From: JAOUEA01 sp963734685
GTDB taxonomy: Bacteria; Actinomycetota; UBA4738; HRBIN12
NCBI GenBank assembly: GCA_963734685.1
Contig: CAVTIC010000007.1
Coordinates: 1,054,001-1,118,000 of the forward strand
Length of the DNA stretch: 64,000 nt
Reading direction: 5' to 3'
In this document: positions 16,683-24,817 of the stretch, piece by piece
Layout of the letters: each line of letters starts with the position of its first letter
How positions within the stretch are numbered: position 1 is the first letter of the stretch
Notes under the pieces: generated by a model
Told to the model about the DNA's origin: nothing
The model's database searches: none
Seen by the model: the letters and a program-made list of their open reading frames with translations, nothing else
Made by a program: the position numbers and the translations under genes

Positions 16683-17357
16683 CTAGCGTTTGGCCACCGA
16701 CACGACGGAGACGGCCAGCAGCATGATCGAGCCGAGGATCACGCCGACCGTCGCCCACAACAAAGCCCTGGACGAGACGAGCGGCTCTCCACCGTCGGCG
16801 ATGTGGTGCGCCTCCCACGCCGATCCCCCGTACACGACCAGTGCCCCACCCAGGAACAATGCCAGCACGCCGAGGCTCGCGGGCGTGTCGACCCCCGACA
16901 GCAGCACGACGAGCGCCATGACCGCGAGCACACCGAACAACGCGCCGCGGGCGAGACCGTCCATGGCGCGACCTGCCTTCTTGTGGCCGAGCCCAGGGAA
17001 CTGCAGCGATGCGACCAGGGCTTCCCTCGGCTCCACGTGAGGCGGGATCTCGTCCTGACGCATCAGGGCGGCGAACGTCGTGCCGCACACCGCGCACGCG
17101 TCGAGCTCGATCGCGTTCGCCTCACCGCACGTCGGACACGGCCACGTCGGAGCCGGCGTCGGTCTCGCACCGGTCTCGGCGATGCCGACGGACTCTCCAC
17201 GTGCCACTCCGGAGGTGACCGGTTCCGGCCGAGTGAGCGGCTCGGGATCGGGTTCCCTCATCGACCGGAAGCACTGACCGCACCAATCGGCATCGGCACT
17301 CACGAGCGCGCCGCAGTCGGGGCAGCGACGATCGCCGCCGGTCGGGGCGGTTCCCAT
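16683..17357 (-). CDS. Membrane protein with two N-terminal zinc ribbons
   Basis: 224 residues. Two rubredoxin-like zinc knuckles are visible: CPDCGALVSADADWCGQC at residues about 12-29 and CPTCGEANAIELDACAVC at about 73-90. After a linker come a glycine motif QFPGLGHKKAGRAMDGLARG and three hydrophobic helices (GVLAVMALVVLLSG, LGVLALFLGGALVVYG, ALLWATVGVILGSIMLLAV). Function unknown; the GLGH...G..GL pattern recalls TM2-like small membrane modules. Leaderless start: TACCCT at 17364-17369 ends 6 nt before the ATG. Confidence 0.8.
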   Translation of the reverse strand: MGTAPTGGDRRCPDCGALVSADADWCGQCFRSMREPDPEPLTRPEPVTSGVARGESVGIAETGARPTPAPTWPCPTCGEANAIELDACAVCGTTFAALMRQDEIPPHVEPREALVASLQFPGLGHKKAGRAMDGLARGALFGVLAVMALVVLLSGVDTPASLGVLALFLGGALVVYGGSAWEAHHIADGGEPLVSSRALLWATVGVILGSIMLLAVSVVSVAKR

Positions 17358-17363
17358 GCGGCC

Positions 17364-17369
17364 AGGGTA
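17364..17369 (-). promoter_or_regulatory. Leaderless -10 (TACCCT), zinc-ribbon membrane protein
   Basis: Ends 6 nt before ATG 17357. Confidence 0.5.
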
Positions 17370-17411
17370 CCCTCCGTTCCCCGCGGCGCGAGGGAAGACG
17401 CCGCTTCTCCT

Positions 17412-18546
17412 TCAGCGAGCCGCGGCCTGCAGCCAGGCCACGAGTCGGCCGGCGATCGTCGGCCACGTGTGATCGCGCATCACCCGCGCGCGGCCGGCCT
17501 CGCCCATGGCCCGGGCGCGGTCGGGATCGGCGAGCAGGTCGGCGACGGCCGAGGTGACCGCGACCTCGTCCTGGCCGTCGACCAGGATCCCGGTCTCACC
17601 GTCGACCAGGGCCTCACGGGCGCCTCCGGAGTCGCCGACGACCACGGGCCTGCCGCAGGCGGCGGCCTCGATGAAGACGTTGCCCCACCCTTCCACCTCC
17701 ATCCCCGCGAGCCGGGTTCGGCACGGCATCGCGAAGACGTCCGCCAGCGCGTAGTAGCGAGGGAGATCCTGCTCGGAGACCTGCCCCACGAACACGACCG
17801 AGTGGGGCGGCGCGTCGCCCGCGAGCTCGCGGAGCTTGGCTTCGTAGGGCCCAGCCCCCACGATCACCAGGGTGGCCTCCGGCACCCGCCGGCGAACGCG
17901 CTCCATGCCCCGGATCAGCACGTCCTGCCCCTTCCGAGCCACCAGCCGGCTCACGCACACGACCGACGGCCGCTCACCGAGCCCGTGCCGTTCGCGCAGA
18001 TCGTCGGTGGGCAGATCGGGCCGGAAGACGTCGATATCGGCGCCCGGATACAAGACGGAGACCGGCACGCGCCGGGGCACCGCCGTGCGCACCGTGCGAG
18101 CGACGAACTCGCTGCACATCACCGGAACCCGCGCGGCTTTCGAGGTGGCGTATCGCATGGCCGAGTGAGTTCCAGGGGCGATCGACAACCAGTACTCGAA
18201 TCCGTGTGCGGCGGCGAGGTACGGGGATTCGCTTCGAGGCGAGCCTCGGGCCGAGCAGCGCCAGCGGATACGTCGCCCCGAACAGCACCACCTCGGCGCC
18301 GATCTCGCGTGCCGCCGCCTCGACCCGCGCGCCCACGTCGCGCGTCGGCCGCAGGGATCGCTCGGGTTGGCGGAACACCCGGTATCCGGCCCCTTCGTCG
18401 AAGGCCGCAGCCCCGTCCCAGTCGGGGCAGAACACCGACACCCGATCCTCGGGCAGCTGTCGCACCAGCGCTTCGAGCGTTCGCTGGATGCCGCCCACGC
18501 GGGGCGGGTAATCGTTCGTCACGAGCAGGGTGCGGGGGACTTCCAC
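17412..18546 (-). CDS. PimB'-like phosphatidylinositol mannoside mannosyltransferase, one frameshift
   Basis: GT4 glycosyltransferase that aligns well by eye with mycobacterial PimB' (Rv2188c): TLLVTNDYPPRVGGIQ, VFCPDWDGAAAFDE, then SIAPGTHSAMRYATSKAARV, VLYPGADIDVFRPD, VVCVSRLVARKGQDVLI, LADVFAMPCRTRLAGMEVEG, GRPVVVGDSGGAREALVDGETG. This supports attachment of mannose to a phosphatidylinositol mannoside at the membrane. The frame breaks at the G run 18223-18226: one extra base must be removed to join RLASKRIP to YLAAAHGFEYWLSIAPG. Unshifted pieces are about 17412-18188 and 18226-18546. Start GTG 18544-18546. Assembly indel or pseudogene cannot be separated here. Confidence 0.85.
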
Positions 18547-18554
18547 AGCGCCGA

Positions 18555-18560
18555 TATCCT
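18555..18560 (+). promoter_or_regulatory. Leaderless -10 (TATCCT), ygfZ
   Basis: Ends 6 nt before GTG 18567, supporting the GTG over the ATG that follows it. Confidence 0.5.
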
Positions 18561-18566
18561 GCCAGA

Positions 18567-19433
18567 GTGATGCCACCTCTCACCGCACCCCCCGACGAGC
18601 TCGCCGCCTTGGACGGGGGTCACGCGTGGGTCGATCTCTCCTCGCTCCGGATGGTGCGTGTCGGTGGCCGCGACGCGAGTGCCTGGCTGCACGACCTCGT
18701 GACGACCGACGTCGCATCGCTCGGCCCCGGGGACTCCAGGCGGACGCTGCTGCTCGATCCCGCCGGACACATCCGAGCCGATCTGCACGTGGCGTCGGAC
18801 GACGACGGGTTCTGGTTGTTGCAACCCTCCGATCAAGGAGAGGACGTCGGCGAGGCGCTCGCCCGCTACGTCCTGTCCTCGGACGTGTGGCTGCAGGATC
18901 GCTCGGGATCGGCGCGGCTGATCGCCCTCCCGGGACGCCCCGACGAGCCCGCCGTGACCGGCTTCCACCCATCGGTGCTGGGCGAGGGCGTCGACCGGCT
19001 CTCCGACCTCGGCGAGGGGATCGCACCGCCGCACGGCCGGGTCCGGGTCGGCCTCGACGCCGTGGAGGTGTGGCGCATCCGGCGAGGGGTCGCGCGCATG
19101 GGGCCCGACTTCGACCGGACGTCGATCCCTGCCGAGGCGGGTCTGTCGTCGCTGATCGACGCCACGAAGGGGTGCTTCCTCGGTCAGGAGTCGGTCGCCC
19201 GGGTCAGGAACCTCGGCCACCCCCCGCGGGTGCTCCTCCATCTGAGCGCCGACGCTTCGATCGGGGCCGGCACCCAGGTCCTCGACGAACGCGGCCATCC
19301 GGTGGGCAGGGTGACCAGCTCCGCGATGGGCCATGGGGGCGATGGCACCTCGCTCCTGGCAACGATCCGATGGGATGCTCGCGACGGTCTGCTCCGCAGC
19401 GAGAGCGGACCTGCACTACGCCCCGTCGGCTAG
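18567..19433 (+). CDS. ygfZ: YgfZ/GcvT-type folate-binding protein
   Basis: 288 residues. The diagnostic YgfZ motif KGCFLGQESVARV is present at about residue 200, after SSLIDATKG, with the folate-binding GcvT-like fold before it (GRDASAWLHDLVTTDVASL, RRTLLLDPAGHIRADL). YgfZ proteins support folate-dependent repair or assembly of Fe-S clusters. TATCCT (18555-18560) ends 6 nt before GTG 18567-18569, which is followed directly by ATG 18570; a leaderless GTG start is likely. Divergent from pimB' with only 20 bp between. Confidence 0.9.
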   Translation: MMPPLTAPPDELAALDGGHAWVDLSSLRMVRVGGRDASAWLHDLVTTDVASLGPGDSRRTLLLDPAGHIRADLHVASDDDGFWLLQPSDQGEDVGEALARYVLSSDVWLQDRSGSARLIALPGRPDEPAVTGFHPSVLGEGVDRLSDLGEGIAPPHGRVRVGLDAVEVWRIRRGVARMGPDFDRTSIPAEAGLSSLIDATKGCFLGQESVARVRNLGHPPRVLLHLSADASIGAGTQVLDERGHPVGRVTSSAMGHGGDGTSLLATIRWDARDGLLRSESGPALRPVG

Positions 19434-19591
19434 ACGGACTAGCCCGTTCGAGTCATTTCCTGTCCCACGACTGTCCTATCTACCGATGCGGGCCTTCGAC
19501 CCCTTCCGCTCACGCCCGCCCCTCTGTTATGAATCGGGTCCCGCGGTTCGATGCCTCGCCCGCGGGTCGCTCCGAGGGGGAGGAACGATCA

Positions 19592-19870
19592 GTGAGGATC
19601 CAGCGGTTCCCGAACGTCGACGTCAGCGTCCTACCGCCCAATCCCTCACCTCCGGACTACTGGCAGGATCGTGCCGCGTGCTTCGGCGTCGACCCCGACC
19701 TCTTCTTCCCGGTCTCCGAGGAGGAAGCCGGCCCGGCCCTCACGTTCTGCAACACGTGCCGGATCCGCGAGGAGTGCCTCGCCTGGGCACTGAAGAACGG
19801 CGAGCGCTACGGCGTGTGGGGCGGCCTCACCGAGCAACAGCGCCGCCGACTGCAACGACAGGTCGCCTGA
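19592..19870 (+). CDS. WhiB-family [4Fe-4S] transcriptional regulator
   Basis: 92 residues with four cysteines at 30, 53, 56 and 62 (C-x22-C-x2-C-x5-C), the WhiB cluster ligands, and the GERYGVWGGLT turn, followed by a basic tail (EQQRRRLQRQVA). WhiB proteins bind sigma factor region 4 and DNA and sense redox/NO. Start GTG at 19592-19594 has GGAGG eight nt upstream; ATG 19529 in the same frame would add 21 residues but lacks a good ribosome site. The upstream 158 bp hold no gene and presumably carry its promoter. WhiB is restricted to Actinomycetota and their phages. Confidence 0.95.
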   Translation: MRIQRFPNVDVSVLPPNPSPPDYWQDRAACFGVDPDLFFPVSEEEAGPALTFCNTCRIREECLAWALKNGERYGVWGGLTEQQRRRLQRQVA

Positions 19871-19921
19871 GACCTCCCAGCGGCAGGAGCCCGCGGGGCG
19901 CTGCGGCCGAGGACGCACGCC

Positions 19922-19927
19922 TAGACT
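19922..19927 (+). promoter_or_regulatory. Leaderless -10 (TAGACT), heptose operon
   Basis: Ends 6 nt before GTG 19934. Confidence 0.6.
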
Positions 19928-19933
19928 GACCGG

Positions 19934-20989
19934 GTGCCGACGCACGCCGACCTCGCCCCCGTCAACGCGCTCGCTCCGCTCCGCATCAGCTTCGTGGGCG
20001 GCGGCACGGACTTCCCGCACTGGTACGAGGAGCACGGCGGGGCCGTGCTATCGAGCACGATCGACCATTACGTGCGGGTCACCGTCACGCCACGCCCGGA
20101 CCGCCACGTGCGCGTGCGCTCGCTCGACCTGGGCCACCTCGTGGAGTACCGCCTCGATGGGGGACCCGAGTACGACGGCATCCTGGATCTCGCGAAGGCC
20201 GCGATCGAACGCATGCACGTCGATGTCGGTCTCGACGTCGACATCGAGTCGGAAGCTCCACCGGGCAGCGGACTCGGCGGTTCATCGGCCCTCGTCACCG
20301 CCGTGGTCGCGGCGCTCGCCTGTCTCGACGACCGACCGCTCTCGCCCGAGGAGATCGCGCGCCTCTCCTATGCGATCGAGCGAGATGATCTCGGCATCTC
20401 GGGCGGATGGCAGGACCAGTACGCGGCAGCCTTCGGTGGCTTCAACCTCATCGAGTTCGGTCGCGACGGGGTGCAGGTCACGCCGGTCGACGTCGGCCCC
20501 GACGCACTCGAGGAACTCCGCAAGCACCTGCTGCTCTGCTACACGGGCACGGTCCGGAGCAACGTCGGTCTGATCGACCGGCAGATCGAGATGTTCGAGG
20601 CCGGCCGCGAGGACACCCTGCTCGGCATGAAGCAGCTCCGGGAGATGGCCTTCGCGATGCGCGACGCGATCGAGGGCGGTGACCTGGCGCGGCTCGGCGC
20701 GATGCTGCGCGAGGCCTTCGAGTCGAAGAAGCGCATGAACCCCCACATCGCCGACGAGACGCCGATCGAGGCGATGCTCGATGCCGCGGGATCGGCCGGC
20801 GCGACCGGTGGGAAGATCTGCGGCGCCGGCGGCGGCGGCTACCTGCTGATCGCGACGCCGCCCGAAGCACGCGCCTCGGTGCGCGCGGCGCTCGAGACGA
20901 TGGGCGGCCAGTTCGCGCCGTTCGAGGTCGACCCCGAGGGCGTGCGGGCGCGCCGCGGCGATCGCCACTGGGCGCCCACCCGTCCGTGA
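19934..20989 (+). CDS. hddA: D-glycero-D-manno-heptose 7-phosphate kinase (GHMP kinase, HddA-like)
   Basis: 351 residues. GHMP signatures: N-terminal APLRISFVGGGTDFPHWYEEHGGAV (the GGGTD motif of HddA/FKP-type kinases), motif 2 APPGSGLGGSSALVTAVV, and motif 3 GGKICGAGGGGYLLI. It would phosphorylate heptose 7-phosphate at C1 (anomeric kinase). GTG 19934-19936 is 6 nt after TAGACT (19922-19927), so leaderless. Operon: overlaps gmhB by GTGA. Fucose- or mannose-type substrates are the alternative, but the two partner genes make heptose likely. Confidence 0.9.
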   Translation: MPTHADLAPVNALAPLRISFVGGGTDFPHWYEEHGGAVLSSTIDHYVRVTVTPRPDRHVRVRSLDLGHLVEYRLDGGPEYDGILDLAKAAIERMHVDVGLDVDIESEAPPGSGLGGSSALVTAVVAALACLDDRPLSPEEIARLSYAIERDDLGISGGWQDQYAAAFGGFNLIEFGRDGVQVTPVDVGPDALEELRKHLLLCYTGTVRSNVGLIDRQIEMFEAGREDTLLGMKQLREMAFAMRDAIEGGDLARLGAMLREAFESKKRMNPHIADETPIEAMLDAAGSAGATGGKICGAGGGGYLLIATPPEARASVRAALETMGGQFAPFEVDPEGVRARRGDRHWAPTRP

Positions 20990-21567
20990 CGACCTCCACC
21001 GTGAGGGCCCCGCGACGCTTCGTGCTGCTCGACCGCGACGGCACCATCAACGAGGAGGTCGGTCATCTCTCGCAGACCGACGAGCTCGTACTGATCCCCG
21101 GCTCCGCGGACGCGATCCGACGCCTGCGGGCCCTCGGGCTCGGGATCGTGGTCGTCACCAACCAGGCGAACGTGGGCCGGGGGCTGCTTCCGCCAGAGGA
21201 GCTCGAGGCGATCCATGCCCGCCTACTCGGGATGCTGGAGGCAGAAGGCGCGGGGATCGACGCGGTGCTCCACTGCCCGCACGCCCCGGAGGACGGCTGC
21301 GGCTGTCGCAAGCCGGCCCCCGGCTTGGCCCTGGACGCGGCCGAGCGATTCTCGTTCGATCCGGCCGGGTCGTTCGTGGTCGGCGACCATGCGGGCGACG
21401 CGGGGCTCGGGCGCGCGATCGGCGCGACGACGTTCCTGGTGCTCACAGGTCACGGCGCCGAGGAGCGCGAACAGGCGAAGCGGGAGGGCCTCGTCGACCA
21501 CGTCGTGCCCGACCTGGCGGCCGCCGCGGATATCATCACGGCGCTCGTCGAACAGGAGACCGGGTGA
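20986..21567 (+). CDS. gmhB: D-glycero-D-manno-heptose 1,7-bisphosphate 7-phosphatase
   Basis: 193 residues, HAD superfamily. Catalytic FVLLDRDGTINEEVGHL, VVVTNQANVGRG, zinc-binding CPHAPEDGCGCRKPAPGL, and FVVGDHAGDAGLGRAIG are all characteristic of GmhB. Removes the 7-phosphate from heptose 1,7-bisphosphate made by the preceding kinase. GTG start overlaps the hddA stop; its own stop overlaps gmhA (GTGA). The nucleotidyltransferase HddC that would complete NDP-heptose synthesis is not in the window. Confidence 0.93.
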   Translation: MTTSTVRAPRRFVLLDRDGTINEEVGHLSQTDELVLIPGSADAIRRLRALGLGIVVVTNQANVGRGLLPPEELEAIHARLLGMLEAEGAGIDAVLHCPHAPEDGCGCRKPAPGLALDAAERFSFDPAGSFVVGDHAGDAGLGRAIGATTFLVLTGHGAEEREQAKREGLVDHVVPDLAAAADIITALVEQETG

Positions 21568-22157
21568 TCAACGACGAACGCGGCATCGCACGGTCCTACC
21601 TCCTGGATGCCGCGGAGACCCTGCAACGCGTCGAGGCCGGATGCCTCGACGACGTGCTCCGCGCTGCGAGCATCCTGATCGGATCGCTCTCGGCCGGGGG
21701 GAAGCTCCTGATCTGCGGGAACGGTGGCAGCGCCGCCGACGCCCAGCACCTGGCCACCGAGTTCGTGAGCACGCTCACGATCGACAACCCGCGCCCCTCG
21801 ATCCCGGCGATCGCGCTCACGACCGACTCGTCGCTGATCACCGCGATCGCGAACGACTTCGGCGTCGAAGGCATCTTCGCCCGCCAGGTCGAGTCGCTCG
21901 GGCGCGCCGGCGACGTGCTGATCGCCATCTCCACCAGCGGGAACTCGGCAAACGTCGTGCGCGCGGCCGAGCAGGCGAGGTCACAGGACGCGCGCGTCGT
22001 CGCCCTGACGGGAGCGTCGGGCGGGATGCTCGCGCCGCTCGCCGATGCCGCGATCCGCGTGCCGTCGAACGTGACGGCGCACATCCAGGAGTGCCACCTC
22101 GCCGTCGAGCAGCTGCTCGCGCTCTTGGTCGAGCGTGCGCTCTACCCGGCCGGCTGA
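21564..22157 (+). CDS. gmhA: Sedoheptulose 7-phosphate isomerase
   Basis: 197 residues, SIS fold: GKLLICGNGGSAADAQHLATEFVSTLTI, ITAIANDFGVEGIFARQVESLG, VLIAISTSGNSANVVRAAEQA and the helix with TAHIQECHLAVEQLL. Isomerises sedoheptulose 7-phosphate to D-glycero-D-manno-heptose 7-phosphate, the substrate of HddA. Last gene of a coupled three-gene operon. The product could feed a surface glycan or a heptose-containing metabolite; no glycosyltransferase follows. Confidence 0.95.
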   Translation: MINDERGIARSYLLDAAETLQRVEAGCLDDVLRAASILIGSLSAGGKLLICGNGGSAADAQHLATEFVSTLTIDNPRPSIPAIALTTDSSLITAIANDFGVEGIFARQVESLGRAGDVLIAISTSGNSANVVRAAEQARSQDARVVALTGASGGMLAPLADAAIRVPSNVTAHIQECHLAVEQLLALLVERALYPAG

Positions 22158-22176
22158 GGGAAGCCGGTTTCCTGCG

Positions 22177-22992
22177 TCACCGCGGGGGACCGCCGCCGAT
22201 CTCCCCCAGGATGCGTTCCGCCCATCCCGGGCCACCGTCATCCGTGAGCAACCACCATGTCGCACCCGCACGTTCGTACTCTCCGGGCTCGGTGTCGGGC
22301 GCACCCTGGACGACCGCGTCGAACGGCGCGTCCGACGTCCGTAGGGAACGGGTGAACGCCAGCGCCTCGGCGAATGCGTCAGGTCCGATCGGGCACGGTC
22401 CGTCGTCGACCACGGCGATCGGGAACACGCCGTCCCACCGTGCGGCGCGGCGGAACGGCGCGCGGTTCGGCCACATGCCCGCGACCCAGACCGGGATCCG
22501 GGGGCGCTGCACCGGCTGCGGCAGGAACCGGACGCCATCCATCATGTAGTTCTTCCCCTCGACGGTCACCGGCTCGCCCGACCAGAGCCCGCCGAGGATC
22601 GCGAGGCCCTCGTCGAGCAGCTCGGCACGTTCGCGATCACCGGTCGGCTCGCCGAACGCGCCGAACTCGACGTCGGGCGGGAACCCCAGGCCGGCGCCGA
22701 AGACCACGCGGCCGCGACTGAGGTGGTCGAGGGTCACGGTCTCGCGGGCCACCGTCCACGGACGGCGTCTCGCGAGTGGCGTCACCAGCGGGCCTAGCCG
22801 GATCCGCTGGGTGGTGGCCGCGAGCGCCGCCAGCGCGATCCAGGGGTCGTGCACCGACACGTCGAACGTGTCGGAGAACCGGATGTGATCCCACAGGAAG
22901 AACCCGTCCCAACCGGCGGCTTCCGCTTCACGGCCCATCGTCAGGAGGAGGTCCAGGTCCCCGATGTTCGGCACCGTCACTCCGTGTCGCAT
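22177..22992 (-). CDS. LLM class (F420-type) oxidoreductase
   Basis: 271 residues: MRHGVTVPNIGDLDLLLTMGREAEAAGWDGFFLWDHI, RIRLGPLVTPLARRRPWTVARETVTLDHLSRGRVVFGAGLG, and RPRIPVWVAGMWPNRAPFRRAARWDGVFPI. Only about 25 percent of the fold is informative about substrate, which remains unknown. The ATG at 22990-22992 is chosen because TAGGAT (23000-23005) ends 7 nt upstream; ATG 22999-23001 would lie inside that element. Convergent with gmhA. Confidence 0.88.
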   Translation of the reverse strand: MRHGVTVPNIGDLDLLLTMGREAEAAGWDGFFLWDHIRFSDTFDVSVHDPWIALAALAATTQRIRLGPLVTPLARRRPWTVARETVTLDHLSRGRVVFGAGLGFPPDVEFGAFGEPTGDRERAELLDEGLAILGGLWSGEPVTVEGKNYMMDGVRFLPQPVQRPRIPVWVAGMWPNRAPFRRAARWDGVFPIAVVDDGPCPIGPDAFAEALAFTRSLRTSDAPFDAVVQGAPDTEPGEYERAGATWWLLTDDGGPGWAERILGEIGGGPPR

Positions 22993-22999
22993 GAGGATC

Positions 23000-23005
23000 A
23001 TCCTA
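23000..23005 (-). promoter_or_regulatory. Leaderless -10 (TAGGAT), LLM oxidoreductase
   Basis: Ends 7 nt before ATG 22992. Confidence 0.55.
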
Positions 23006-23084
23006 GGGAGAGGCGCCGACGGCGTGTCGGTGCCCACCGTCACCATCGCGACGTGACCTCTTCCCCGTGGCATGCTCTTGACCA

Positions 23085-23100
23085 TCGAACACCTGTTCGA
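23085..23100. promoter_or_regulatory. LexA binding site (SOS box)
   Basis: The sequence TCGAAC-ACCT-GTTCGA is a perfect palindrome and matches the actinobacterial SOS consensus TCGAAC-N4-GTTCGA exactly. It overlaps a TTGACC (23079-23084) and lies 46 bp before the DnaQ-UvrC nuclease start, so LexA would repress that gene until DNA damage. Confidence 0.85.
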
Positions 23101-23145
23101 TACCCTCCAGCTCCCGTTCGGCCCCTTCCGACGGAGGCGACGCCC

Positions 23146-24807
23146 GTGCTGGCCGAACCGATCCAGACCACCCTCGAGCTCGGGGTGCCGTTGTCCGAGG
23201 TCACGTTCTGCGTCGTCGACCTGGAGACGACGGGGGGCTCTCCCACCGACGATGCGATCACCGAGATCGGCGCCGTGAAGTACCGGGCCGGCGAGCGCCT
23301 CGGATCGTTCCGGACGCTCGTGAACCCGCGGCAGCCGATCCCGCCGTACATCGCCCACCTCACCGGCATCGACGACCACCTCGTCTCGAGCGAGCCGCCG
23401 ATCGAGCACGTGCTGCCCACGTTCCTGGAGTTCTTCCGAGGGTCCGTCTTCGTGGCACACAACGCGCGGTTCGACTTCGGCTTCCTGAACGCGAACTGCG
23501 ACGTGCTCGAGTACCCGCCGCTCCCGGGGCCCCTGGTGTGCACCGCCCGGCTCGCGCGCCGGGTGGTCTGGCCCGACGTGCCGAACGTCAGGCTGCAGAC
23601 GCTCGCCAACTACTTCCGAACACGCGCGAAGCCCACGCACCGCGCGCTCGACGACGCCGAGACGTGCGGCGAGGTGCTTCACGGACTCCTCGACCTCGGA
23701 GGGCGGTTGGGCATCCTGACGATGGGCGACCTCCAAGAGGCGGTGCGGGCGCGTGGACGCCCCAACTTCGGGAAGATCGCGCTGGCCGACTCGCTCCCCC
23801 ACGCGCCCGGGGTGTACCTGTTCCGGGGCCGCGACGAGCGCGTGCTGTACGTGGGCAAGGCCAACGACCTGCGTGCCCGCGTGAAATCCTACTTCTACGG
23901 CGACGAGCGCAAGAGGATCGTGAACCTGCTCGATGAGGTGCGTTCGGTCGACGGCATCCGATGCGACGGCGAGCTGGAGGCCCTCGTCGTCGAGGCTCGC
24001 CTGATCCGGCGCTACGAGCCGAAGTACAACCGTCGCGGCAAGACCTGGCGTCGCGGCGCATACCTCGCCCTCGACCTCTCCGAGGCGTGGCCACGCCTCA
24101 AGGTCGTGCACGCGGCGAAGCCCGACGACGGCCGCTTGTACCTCGGTCCGTTCGGGAACTCCGCACGCGCCCGCCTCGCCAAGGAGGCCCTCGAGGAGAC
24201 GGTTCCGATCCGCCGTTGCGCGACCTCGATGGGCGCCACGACGCGGTTCGCGCCCTGTGCCCTCGCCGATATGGGCCGGTGTGTCGCCCCGTGCGACGGG
24301 CGCACCGATCCCGAACGCTACGGAGAGCTCGTCCGATGGCTCGTCTCCTCCCTGAGCACCGGCCCGGGCGAGCTCCTCGAAGCGCTCGAACGCCGCATGA
24401 CATCGCTGGCCGACGCCGAACGGTACGAGGAAGCCGCCTCGGTCCGCGACCGACTGCGCTCCCTGGCCGAAGGTTTGTGGCGTTCGCGTCTCGACGCCTG
24501 GCTCATGGGTGCAGGGCAGCTCGAGCTCCGTACCCTCGACGGTCGGTCGCTGCGGCTCGATCATGGCTCGCTCGTCACACCAGGTGCCGGCGGCGAGGCG
24601 ATCACCTCGCCCTGCCCTCGTGAGCGCGCCGACGAACTCGCGGCCGTCAGATCCTGGCTCGCCAAGCACCACCCGCGGGTCGTCGTGTGCGACATCGCGC
24701 CGGCCGAGCCGGTCGAGGGCGGCGCCGCCCTGGCTCGCGTGCTCGCCAGCCTGCGCGAAGCCTCGTCGCCACACCCCCGGGAGGGCCGCCGAGGGCGCCA
24801 CCGCTAG
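23146..24807 (+). CDS. DnaQ exonuclease - UvrC-like GIY-YIG fusion nuclease
   Basis: 553 residues with two nuclease domains. Residues about 22-185 are a DEDDh exonuclease (CVVDLETTGGSPTDD, FVAHNARFDFGFL, THRALDDAETC). Residues about 218-300 are a UvrC-like GIY-YIG domain (APGVYLFRGRDERVLYVGKANDLRARVKSYF). A UvrB-contact helix (DAERYEEAASVRDRLRSL) follows near 430. The same architecture is known as Rv2191 in M. tuberculosis and acts like a Cho-type alternative nucleotide-excision nuclease. GTG 23146-23148 has GGAGG eight nt upstream. A perfect SOS box lies in its promoter, so damage induction is predicted. Confidence 0.9.
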   Translation: MLAEPIQTTLELGVPLSEVTFCVVDLETTGGSPTDDAITEIGAVKYRAGERLGSFRTLVNPRQPIPPYIAHLTGIDDHLVSSEPPIEHVLPTFLEFFRGSVFVAHNARFDFGFLNANCDVLEYPPLPGPLVCTARLARRVVWPDVPNVRLQTLANYFRTRAKPTHRALDDAETCGEVLHGLLDLGGRLGILTMGDLQEAVRARGRPNFGKIALADSLPHAPGVYLFRGRDERVLYVGKANDLRARVKSYFYGDERKRIVNLLDEVRSVDGIRCDGELEALVVEARLIRRYEPKYNRRGKTWRRGAYLALDLSEAWPRLKVVHAAKPDDGRLYLGPFGNSARARLAKEALEETVPIRRCATSMGATTRFAPCALADMGRCVAPCDGRTDPERYGELVRWLVSSLSTGPGELLEALERRMTSLADAERYEEAASVRDRLRSLAEGLWRSRLDAWLMGAGQLELRTLDGRSLRLDHGSLVTPGAGGEAITSPCPRERADELAAVRSWLAKHHPRVVVCDIAPAEPVEGGAALARVLASLREASSPHPREGRRGRHR

Positions 24808-24810
24808 ACT
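24805..24810 (+). promoter_or_regulatory. Leaderless -10 (TAGACT), thiolase
   Basis: Ends 7 nt before ATG 24818; identical hexamer to that of the heptose operon. Confidence 0.6.
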
Positions 24811-24817
24811 GACGCCC

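Noticed and set aside
19440..19480. tRNA T-loop-like sequence (GTTCGAGTC)
   Set aside because: No acceptor stem, anticodon arm or CCA region could be built around it.
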